In this document: positions 33,641 through 44,759 of the stretch, piece after piece | Numbering within the stretch: position 1 is the stretch's first letter | Layout: each line of letters opens with the position of its first letter | Origin: Streptoverticillium olivoreticuli subsp. olivoreticuli | GTDB taxonomy: Bacteria > Actinomycetota > Actinomycetes > Streptomycetales > Streptomycetaceae | Direction of reading: 5' to 3' | Assembly (NCBI RefSeq): GCF_003391135.1 | Contig: NZ_CP031455.1 | Span: forward strand, 558,001 to 622,000 | DNA: 64,000 nt | The notes under the pieces: generated by a model | Databases searched by the model: none | Told to the model about the DNA's origin: nothing | Seen by the model: the letters and a program-made list of their open reading frames with translations, nothing else | Translations under genes and position numbers: made by a program

Positions 33641-33897
33641 GAGTGGTACTTCCTCGCACGCGTCCGGATCCACGGCGAACCGGAACCGGAATGTGTGGCT
33701 GGAGCCCGCGGGGAGTGCGCCAAGCGCGGCGCGGTGTGTAACGCAGTCGCTTGCCGTGCGGGCCCGCGAAGTCCTCCCCACGCCCGACACCGTCCGCCGG
33801 CGGAATCCCCGGGCTCGTACAGCAGCCTGCACCGCCCCTATCGCGGATGCGTCATAGCGGTGCTGACCGTCGACATGCTCCGCGCGACAGGCCCGCG

Positions 33898-34338
33898 TCA
33901 GCCAATCTGTTCGGCTAGGGCGACGATGATGCCTGCGGGGCCGCGGAGGTTGCAGAGCCGGAAGATGTTCTCGTACTGCGCTACCTCGCCGAGGAGTTCG
34001 GCGCCGTGGGCGCGCAGGCGGGCGATGGTGTCGTCGATGTCGTCGACGACGAACATGACACGATGCAGGCCCAGCGTGTTGGGCGGAAGGTTCCGCGGCT
34101 CGGCGTCGGATACCGCGGGGGTGTGGTATTTGGTCAGCTCCAGCTTGCTGTGGCCGTCCGGGGTTCGCATCATCGCGATGTCGCTCCGGACGCCGTCGAG
34201 TCCGACAGTGCGGTCCGCGTAAAGGCCTTCGATCTGCGCCTTGCCTTCCAGCTCCATGCCGAGCTCGGTGAAGAAGGCGACAGCCGCGTCCAGATCGTCG
34301 ACGACGATGGCGACGTTGTCCATCCGCTGAATAGTCAT
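33898..34338 (-). CDS. VOC (glyoxalase-fold) family protein
   Basis: A 146-residue single-domain VOC protein: IQRMDNVAIVVDDLDAAVAF and FTELGMELEGKAQIEGLYAD in the first half, LHRVMFVVDDIDDTIARLRA, HGAELLGEVAQYENIFRLCN and LRGPAGIIVALAEQIG in the second. Candidate metal ligands are Asn/Asp in VAIVV and His in GLHRVMF. The ATG 34338 was chosen as the start of the first beta strand. Role unknown (dioxygenase, isomerase or resistance fold). Confidence 0.85.
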   Translation of the reverse strand: MTIQRMDNVAIVVDDLDAAVAFFTELGMELEGKAQIEGLYADRTVGLDGVRSDIAMMRTPDGHSKLELTKYHTPAVSDAEPRNLPPNTLGLHRVMFVVDDIDDTIARLRAHGAELLGEVAQYENIFRLCNLRGPAGIIVALAEQIG

Positions 34339-34787
34339 GTCTCTGAGCCTAACGACTCGATACGCGGTAGCGCGGGGTCGCCGTGTGCGGAACGGGGATG
34401 ACAGTGGCGGCGTTGGAGGCGACGGCTCTGTACAGCTGCCCCCGCCGCGGAACACACAATCTGCCATGCAGGTACTACCGGAATCACCATGCTGGCCGAT
34501 CGCGCTCCACCAGTCCCCGCAGGGCACCCGCTCACCGAGCGGGCGATCGCCTGCACCTGCGAGCGAATCATGAAGGCCGCGGCAGTTGACCCGCGTGCGG
34601 CGGCCCCCTATGGGGAGTTATCAGCCTTACCGCTTCTCCGATCCGACTGCTCCGCCCTCACGTCCTGGCCTCCGTCTACCGGAATCAAGGCCACCTGCCA
34701 GCCGTCGGCCCGTCGGGAACCGACGGGCCGACGATCCCGGGATACCCAAAAGCCGGACAGGTGACTGATTCCTTGGCGGCTGCCCGT
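34339..34787. other. intergenic stretch without a supported gene
   Basis: No frame on either strand shows a domain, signal peptide or ribosome site. The left part must contain the promoter of the VOC gene (minus strand) and the right part the end of the nuclease/PG-binding operon. Short frames seen here are random high-GC openings. Confidence 0.4.
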
Positions 34788-35189
34788 TCAGCCCGTGCCG
34801 TCCGGTCCGCCGCCGCGGATGCAGCGCCAGGTGTTCGGGCCCACTTCCCCGTCCTGGGCGATGTTGCAGGTGCGCTGCTGCTGCTTGACCGCAGCCTGGG
34901 TGAGCTGGCCGAAGATGCCGTCCACCTGCCCGGGGTCGGATCCCCAGTACTTGGCCAAGCACTGGATCTCGCGGACCTCGTCCCCGCTGGCACCGGTGCG
35001 GACAATGTCCGTCCAGGCCCAGCTGTAGCCGGCGGTGAAGCCGTGGTACTTCTCCGCGACCCGCCACGACACCGTGCACGCAGCCGGCGCCGCGACAGTC
35101 TGCGCGCCGGCGGTCGCGGGCACAGCGACGCCGGAGAAGCCGACGGCCAGCGCGGCAGCCACCGCGGTCCTGAGGGAGCGTCTGGTCAC
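34788..35189 (-). CDS. small secreted peptidoglycan-binding-like protein
   Basis: A 133-residue precursor with signal peptide (RRSLRTAVAAALAVGFSGVA, cleavage near ATAGAQT). The C-terminal 60 residues fit a PG_binding_1 repeat: DEVREIQCLAKYWGSDPGQV, DGIFGQLTQAAVKQQQRTCN and QDGEVGPNTWRCIR, with cysteines that could pair. Its GTG start overlaps the stop of the upstream nuclease gene (GTGA at 35186-35189), so the two are translationally coupled. It might anchor the nuclease at the wall, or act on it as partner or inhibitor; this is inference. Confidence 0.75.
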   Translation of the reverse strand: MTRRSLRTAVAAALAVGFSGVAVPATAGAQTVAAPAACTVSWRVAEKYHGFTAGYSWAWTDIVRTGASGDEVREIQCLAKYWGSDPGQVDGIFGQLTQAAVKQQQRTCNIAQDGEVGPNTWRCIRGGGPDGTG

Positions 35190-36532
35190 TTGTTCTCCTC
35201 TGGCACATCGTCGATCCTGACCCAGAAGGGGTCCTTGGCGATGAGGTGGTCGCGGACGTACCAGTCAGCCAAGTATCTGCCCGCCGGCCCGTTCTCCGCC
35301 GCCCCGGGCACGTAACGCACGGAGTAGTACCACTTGAAGTCCGGCGATGCGGGGTCGTTGTGCCGCGTGTGGTACGACGCGCCTTCCCAGGTAGAGGCAA
35401 AGGGGTACTCGTCGCACTCCAGACCACCTACGGGCGGCCGCGGAGCGGTGACACAACTGGTCTGGACCTGCTGCCGGTTGGCGTCATAGTAGCTCAACGC
35501 CTCCGGACTCGATCCGGGGTAGAGACGCGTCAGCGGTTTCCGGTTCTCAGGCTTGGCATCCTTGTCCCCCGGGATGGCCCACTTCATACTCGGGAATTCG
35601 GTTGCCGGATAGGTCTTCTCAGGGTGCTTCTGCGCCGTGTAGATGTGGTCGGCCAGGTTCGGGTACTTCTTGTACGAGTAATGCAGGGTCGACTCGACCT
35701 GATCGTAGAGGCACCCTCCCTTCATGCTGCCGCCGTAGTCCAGGAGAGGCCTGTCACAGCGAAAATCAATCACCATGGCCCGGGGTGAGACCACCTGGGA
35801 GTAAACGGCAATCTCAAGGCGGTGGTAGTTGACCTGATCCTGATTGTCATGAACCCCGTCACGACCGCCGGGCGAACCATAGGTCGAGACATGCAAGGCG
35901 GCTGCCGTGTCAGGGTTGCTCTGCCACTCGCCGATCGTCGCATTCACCGAACTCGAGTTGTACTCGCAGGTGGCATTCGGGGTTTTCCCGCCCGCTGCAC
36001 ATGTCATGGATACGACGAGCGGCGCATCCGGCTTCGGCAGACCAAAAATCTGGTTCAATTTATCAATATAGAGAAAATACTTCATCTCCTCGTGGTCACG
36101 GTACCCTTGGCCGAGGACAGTCATCCGGTACTCGTACATCCCGATGACTACGTTCTCCGCATCGAGTATGTAGTACTGCCGATGAGTTATGGAGCACACT
36201 GCGAACCGGTTCTTGTAATACCACTGGACATCGGTTCCGTCGTCACGTTTTCGGCACTCGTCCAGACCGTAGTAGTCGTAGTCAGCCGCCATCACCGGAT
36301 TCTGACGGTCCGTGACCCGCGTTCCGGGAGGCGCATGTACGGCGTGGCCGAGGGCCGGCCCGCCGTTGTGGGAGACCCAGGCCCTGTCGCTCCCGGAGGG
36401 AATCCGTGGCCGTCCCGCCGAGGCCGCGGACGGGCTCACGAGCGCCAGCATCACGGCCAAGGCCACGACGGACATACATGCGACCGCCCGCACCGCCCGG
36501 GTGCGTACGCGTTGCCGGGCTACTTCCGACAC
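35186..36532 (-). CDS. secreted protein with C-terminal NucA/NucB-type deoxyribonuclease domain
   Basis: A 448-residue precursor from GTG 36532 (GGGGAG 6 nt upstream) with a signal peptide VACMSVVALAVMLALVSPSA cleaved near ASAG. The C-terminal 100 residues hold the NucA/NucB signature: SCVTAPRPPVGGLECDEYPF, ASTWEGASYHTRHNDPASPD, then RYLADWYVRDHLIAKDPFWV. CDEYPFAST carries the acidic catalytic residues of this family. The 330-residue middle part (YYILDAENVVIGMYEYRMTV, HRLEIAVYSQVVSPRAMVID) is beta-rich and unassigned; it could recognise a target or support export. A secreted nuclease for nutrition or competition is inferred. Confidence 0.75.
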   Translation of the reverse strand: MSEVARQRVRTRAVRAVACMSVVALAVMLALVSPSAASAGRPRIPSGSDRAWVSHNGGPALGHAVHAPPGTRVTDRQNPVMAADYDYYGLDECRKRDDGTDVQWYYKNRFAVCSITHRQYYILDAENVVIGMYEYRMTVLGQGYRDHEEMKYFLYIDKLNQIFGLPKPDAPLVVSMTCAAGGKTPNATCEYNSSSVNATIGEWQSNPDTAAALHVSTYGSPGGRDGVHDNQDQVNYHRLEIAVYSQVVSPRAMVIDFRCDRPLLDYGGSMKGGCLYDQVESTLHYSYKKYPNLADHIYTAQKHPEKTYPATEFPSMKWAIPGDKDAKPENRKPLTRLYPGSSPEALSYYDANRQQVQTSCVTAPRPPVGGLECDEYPFASTWEGASYHTRHNDPASPDFKWYYSVRYVPGAAENGPAGRYLADWYVRDHLIAKDPFWVRIDDVPEENK

Positions 36533-36718
36533 GTCAGCTCCCCACTACCAGTCAATGGCATGCACATAACGAGGCGTGACGTATGCGGACGCTAAACGGC
36601 CCCGCAAGAGCCGTCCAGCAAGGGAACCGGCCAACCACGACGCCGGTGTCCGGAAGACCCGCTCCCCCAGACGCCACGCACAGGGACAGATGATCCCAAG
36701 GGCTACCGGGCGTTGCTG

Positions 36719-36756
36719 ACAGGCCCTCGCCCGGACCGATCCGGGCGAGGGCCTGT
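36719..36756 (-). terminator. strong terminator hairpin of the RIP-like gene
   Basis: A perfect 17-bp stem, ACAGGCCCTCGCCCGGA (36719-36735) with TCCGGGCGAGGGCCTGT (36740-36756), and a 4-nt loop, located 27 nt past the stop of the minus-strand gene at 36783. Confidence 0.9.
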
Positions 36757-36782
36757 TGCTCTGGCCGAGGTGGTTACAGCAC

Positions 36783-39725
36783 CTACCCGGCCTTGAGCAC
36801 TGTCCAGTTTTCGTACGGCCTGCGACCCACACGCCCTGGGTCCACATCGTTGGTGACCACGCGCTCCTTGGGTAGGTAGGAGCTGCACACGTGGTCCCAG
36901 CCGTCACAGTCCTCGTTCGGGTCGAGGTCCGACTCGATTGCGAGGAACGTTCCGTTGGCGTAGTTGGCGAATCGGTTGCCGTCCGAGAGCTGCCATTTCT
37001 GCGTGTCCTTGTTCTGGCAGGCGGTCAGGGTGACGTCTCCCCATGCGCCGTAGGGCTCAGCGATTGTCCGGCCTGCGGATTCCACACACCACTGACCGTC
37101 GCCGGTGGTCAGGCGCCCGTCACGGTGGTAGGCGAACGCCTGTGTCCCGTCGTTGGCGACCTTGTCGGTGTGGGTCAGCTTCTTGTTCGCCACGTCGGCG
37201 GTGAGGTACAGGCCCTTGGTCTGCAGGCGGACAGGGGTGTCGAACGGCATGAAACCGGGGTCCATCCAGCCCATTCCCTTGAGGGCTTTTTCGACTTCAG
37301 CGGCGTCGACCTTCTTCGGGGTGAAGTTCCAGATCGCGCACGCCTGCTCGTCGTACCAGGGACCTTCGTTACCGCGGTCGTCCTTTTCGCAGGCCATCTC
37401 CTTGCGGGCGCGGCCGTCGATGTGGCCGTCGTAGGACAACTCGGCCCACCGCTCCCCGAACGGGGTCACGAACTTCTGCTGGGTGGCCTTGTCCTCCCAG
37501 AGCTTGTTCAGCTTGTCCGCCAGGCCGCGGGCCACCGCCTTGCGGATCTCGGCGACCGACCTCGTGGCAAGAGCATCGGTCTTGGTGTCGGCGTCGGCGA
37601 ACTGCTTGTCGGCTGCCCAGGTCTTGGTGCCCAGGTCTGTGCCGTCCGGGACCGTCCCGGACGCATCGGCGGTTTCGATGGCGCGTGCGAGCCCCTTGGC
37701 GGTGGCACGCTGGACCTCGATCGTCTGCATCATGGCCAGAGCCATCTGCACAATCGTCCGGGAGCCGCCGTTGGCCATCCATCCCTTGCCGCTGGTGTCC
37801 GAGACGACGTGCATGACGCCGTCGTGCCACCGTGTGGCCATCGTGTCCAGCATCGCGGCCTTCTCCGCGTCCTTCTTGGCGAAGTTGATGAACTGGTCCA
37901 CGATGAGCTCGACCGCCATCACGGCCCACCCGGCGGGGCCGGCCGCTTCCAGGCCCAGGAACTCGGCGCCCTCCAGCAGTACGAAGGCCGCGTCGAAGCC
38001 GAGGTGGGTCCAGTCCTGCTTGACCGCGTCAGAAGACAGCTGCATCAGGTTGCCCACCGCGGGCATCATCGCGGTGATCGCCGCAGCCTTCTCCAGGTCA
38101 CTGCTGTCGGCCATGAAAGCCTGGGCGATGCCCTGGACCCACATCGCCTTGCCTGCCGTATCCGCCAACTTCGAGGCGTTGATACCGGAGTGGGTGCTGT
38201 CCGCCCCGGTGTGGCCGGAGACCGCCTCGCGTGTTTTGTCATACGGCAGATAGAAGCCGGACGCATCCCCCAGCGCCGCCGCGAAGTCCTTGTCGAGCTT
38301 GATGTCCTTGACGTTCTCCACCGCCAGGAGCTTCTTGCCCACCAGCTCTTCGGCGTCCGCCCTCAGCTCCTTGCGGGCCTTCTCCCAGTCCACCTTCCCC
38401 AGGCACGCCGCCTCACCCGACGCAGCGCAGAGCTCCTTCGCCCGCTCCCCGAGACGCTTCTCCAGCTGCTTGCCCGCAGCCACCGCCTCCGAACGCGCCT
38501 TCTCCCGGTCCACGGTGTCATCCGGCGAGGGACCGCACGGGTTGGCCGTGGCCCCCTTGAGGAGAGCAGGCATCTCGAGGCCGTCGACGCTTCTTGCGGT
38601 GGCGCGGACGCCGGTGGCGTCCATGGCACAGCTGTGCTGCACCCCTATCCACTTCTGGACCTTGTCCCGCTCAACTTCGTTGGTCTTCCCGTTGAGCGTG
38701 ACCTTGATCCTGTCGCCCGGTTCGTTGAGCTGCCGTGTGATGTTCTTCCACTCGTTGATCAGGTCCTGATACGTCTGGGAGAGCTTCGCTCCTTCTTCCC
38801 ATTTGCCCGCCAGGGATTTCTCCACGGCTTTGAAACGTGTGGCTTCGGATACCGTGACCGCCAGACGCACTACGTCGGCGTGGACGAACTGCCCTCCGGC
38901 GCCGACCTTGAAGTCGTGGAGATTCTGGATCGTCTGGGCCAGCAGATATCTCCCGTACTCCGGCTTACCGAGCCCTCCCAACTTGGCGTAATTCTCGGGG
39001 AGTCCGGTCTTCACCACCGTTATCTTTTCGTTCGGCGGCGCACTTTTGTTTACATTCTGGGCGTACGCTTCCCACTTGCCGTGGAATGCTTCGAGGGGGA
39101 ATATCTCCCTTCCGTTGCCCGCCCCTCTTTCCCAGGCCTCGAGGTACAGATCGTCCATATTGAGCAGCAGGGTGACGGTCTTGCCCTCAGTCTCGAGCGG
39201 CAGCGCCAGATACTTTCCGTCCCGCGCTGCGTCAAGGGCCGGGATTCCGTTCGCCATTCGGGGTGCGACGTAGGAACGCAGATCCTCGATGAGCTTCTGG
39301 AAACCTTCCTTGTCCAGCTCGTCGAGATCGATGACGGCCCCGCCGCGGAAACCACGGTCGATGTCACGGGCCGGCCCCTGCCCGGCAGGAGCGAGTCCTG
39401 CCGCGCCGCGCACGGCGGTCAGCGCACGGGCACGGGCCGCGCCGCCGTCGGCAGCGAGAGCGGGCCCAGCAGCCAGCGGTGCGATCAGCGCCGCCAAGGC
39501 CACAACCGAAGTGGCCGCAACGCGGCGGCCCCGCGCGGGCACGGCCTGGATCGCCGCGCGGCTGCGCCGACGCACGGAGGCGTCCAACACGCCGTCTTCC
39601 TCCAGGAGTCGGGGCCCGGCCAGGCCATCACGCGGGGCTCTCCTCGTACTGCGTGCTGCAAAGGCGGCTGCGACGGGCCCGCCCACGAGCGGCACTCGCG
39701 TCGGCCTGTTGAAATCCGGTCTCAT
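36783..39725 (-). CDS. secreted ribosome-inactivating-protein (ricin/Shiga A-type) toxin with beta-trefoil C-terminus
   Basis: A 980-residue precursor from ATG 39725 (AGAAGGAAG before it; ATG 39746 is the alternative). After a long basic N-terminus a signal-like segment VAATSVVALAALIAPLAAGP ends AALAADGG. Residues about 134-334 form a RIP domain with every active-site position: Tyr194 in LLNMDDLYLEAW, Tyr246 in LPENYAKL, Glu294 and Arg297 in VTVSEATRFKAVE, Trp326 in LINEWKNITRQL. Family members remove one adenine from the sarcin-ricin loop of large rRNA. The centre is helical and charged with a hydrophobic stretch at about 575-617 (AAFVLLEGAEFLGLEAAG). The last 150 residues look like a ricin-type beta-trefoil (RLQTKGLYLTADVANKKLT, NKDTQKWQLSDG). 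The order suggests catalytic, translocation and lectin parts. No immunity gene seen. Confidence 0.8.
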   Translation of the reverse strand: MRPDFNRPTRVPLVGGPVAAAFAARSTRRAPRDGLAGPRLLEEDGVLDASVRRRSRAAIQAVPARGRRVAATSVVALAALIAPLAAGPALAADGGAARARALTAVRGAAGLAPAGQGPARDIDRGFRGGAVIDLDELDKEGFQKLIEDLRSYVAPRMANGIPALDAARDGKYLALPLETEGKTVTLLLNMDDLYLEAWERGAGNGREIFPLEAFHGKWEAYAQNVNKSAPPNEKITVVKTGLPENYAKLGGLGKPEYGRYLLAQTIQNLHDFKVGAGGQFVHADVVRLAVTVSEATRFKAVEKSLAGKWEEGAKLSQTYQDLINEWKNITRQLNEPGDRIKVTLNGKTNEVERDKVQKWIGVQHSCAMDATGVRATARSVDGLEMPALLKGATANPCGPSPDDTVDREKARSEAVAAGKQLEKRLGERAKELCAASGEAACLGKVDWEKARKELRADAEELVGKKLLAVENVKDIKLDKDFAAALGDASGFYLPYDKTREAVSGHTGADSTHSGINASKLADTAGKAMWVQGIAQAFMADSSDLEKAAAITAMMPAVGNLMQLSSDAVKQDWTHLGFDAAFVLLEGAEFLGLEAAGPAGWAVMAVELIVDQFINFAKKDAEKAAMLDTMATRWHDGVMHVVSDTSGKGWMANGGSRTIVQMALAMMQTIEVQRATAKGLARAIETADASGTVPDGTDLGTKTWAADKQFADADTKTDALATRSVAEIRKAVARGLADKLNKLWEDKATQQKFVTPFGERWAELSYDGHIDGRARKEMACEKDDRGNEGPWYDEQACAIWNFTPKKVDAAEVEKALKGMGWMDPGFMPFDTPVRLQTKGLYLTADVANKKLTHTDKVANDGTQAFAYHRDGRLTTGDGQWCVESAGRTIAEPYGAWGDVTLTACQNKDTQKWQLSDGNRFANYANGTFLAIESDLDPNEDCDGWDHVCSSYLPKERVVTNDVDPGRVGRRPYENWTVLKAG

Positions 39726-39909
39726 CTTCCTTCTCAAATTGGGCATGCCAATCCACTGGCGCCACCCGCATCCCCCTGAAAAGGGCAGGACGGTGAGCTG
39801 CACCAGTGGACTGGCGAAACGTGTCTCGGGGAAGCGAGACTGCAAGACGTGCGGCTGCAGCACGAAGAGAGTCAGGGCAGCCCTGGATATCCGGGGCTGC
39901 CCACAAACA

Positions 39910-39936
39910 AGCGCCGACCCTAGAGGTCGGCGCTTT
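39910..39936. terminator. terminator between the lectin and RIP-like genes
   Basis: AAGCGCCGACC (39910-39920) pairs with GGTCGGCGCTT (39926-39936), loop CTAGA, followed on the plus strand by TT. It lies about 120 nt downstream of the minus-strand lectin stop and upstream of the RIP gene, so the two are probably separate transcripts. The flanking 39940-40030 is AT-richer than the surroundings. Confidence 0.75.
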
Positions 39937-40057
39937 TACCTCAACTCTTCGCAGCTTGCAACCAAGTCGGGCAGCTCTTGGTGAAAGTTTAGCAAGAATA
40001 TTGGTTGTTCATGATTCAATGGAGACTGGCTGACGGGTAGTCCCTCAGGGACCGGGC

Positions 40058-40615
40058 CTACGAACGTGTGAACCACCGCTGGTCGGGGTGGAAGTGACAG
40101 TCCCACAGGACCAGCGGGGTCCCGTTGGCGGTGCTGCCATTGTTCGCCAGTCCCACGCACTTGTTCTGGCCTGCCGCGGACACGAGGGCAAAGGTGCCGT
40201 CACCCAGATCCTGCATCCGCCACCACTGGTCGGGGTGGAGGTGACAGTCCCACAGAACGAGGCGCGTTCCATTTCTGTCGCTGCCGTTGTCCGCCAGCCC
40301 TATGCATTTGCCTTGCGGATAGCCGGAGGCGTTACTGCGCAGGGAGACCCCGTCGTCGCCTCTGTACCACCACTGATCGAAGTTGAGGTGGCAGTCCCAC
40401 AGGACAAGGATCGTCCCGTTGGCGGTGCTGCCGTTGTTCGCCAGTCCCACGCACTTGTTCCCGTTCGGGTCGGCCGCGTTCCGTAGGTTGAACAGGGGGC
40501 CGGCTTGTGTCGCCGTTGACGGCGCTGCCGTAGCCGTTGCCCCGGTCAGGGCGAGCACAGCGCTCGCGATCAGCGTACTCATGAGTCCCAGCCGACGGTT
40601 CAAGCGAACGATCAT
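40058..40615 (-). CDS. secreted ricin-type beta-trefoil lectin
   Basis: A 185-residue precursor from ATG 40615 (GGGAGG upstream) with signal peptide LMSTLIASAVLALTGATATA. The mature protein is essentially one beta-trefoil: three repeats KCVGLANNGSTANGTILVLW, KCIGLADNGSDRNGTRLVLW and KCVGLANNGSTANGTPLVLW, each followed by DCH and a Q-x-W-like motif (FDQWW, PDQWW, PDQRW). No catalytic domain. It would bind galactose- or xylose-type sugars outside the cell. Its place next to the RIP-like gene recalls A/B lectin toxins, though a terminator separates them and the RIP protein has its own trefoil. Confidence 0.9.
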   Translation of the reverse strand: MIVRLNRRLGLMSTLIASAVLALTGATATAAPSTATQAGPLFNLRNAADPNGNKCVGLANNGSTANGTILVLWDCHLNFDQWWYRGDDGVSLRSNASGYPQGKCIGLADNGSDRNGTRLVLWDCHLHPDQWWRMQDLGDGTFALVSAAGQNKCVGLANNGSTANGTPLVLWDCHFHPDQRWFTRS

Positions 40616-40814
40616 GTGGAGTCCCTCCCCATGGCTGCCTCTCAGGCGTCGCTCAAGGGTGGCTGCTGTACTCGGCTCCGTACACCCCTGGAACCGGACA
40701 GGTACTGCGCTTTCTCATGGGCCCTGGCCCGAACGTCGCCTGACACTCCTGGGCTGTAGTGTCCGTGGACCGGAAGCCGATGGCCACGGCGACGGCGCCG
40801 ACAAGAACCACGGA

Positions 40815-44755
<3,941 letters not shown>

Positions 44756-44759
<4 letters not shown>

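Noticed and set aside
33626..33832. Minus-strand frame ending SSHTFRFRFAVDPDACEEVPLS
   Set aside because: It reads like the tail of a protein but has no start, body or homologue I recognise; it may be a remnant, not enough to annotate.
34339..34787. Several 60-110 codon frames in the gap after the VOC gene
   Set aside because: None has a ribosome site, domain or consistent codon use.
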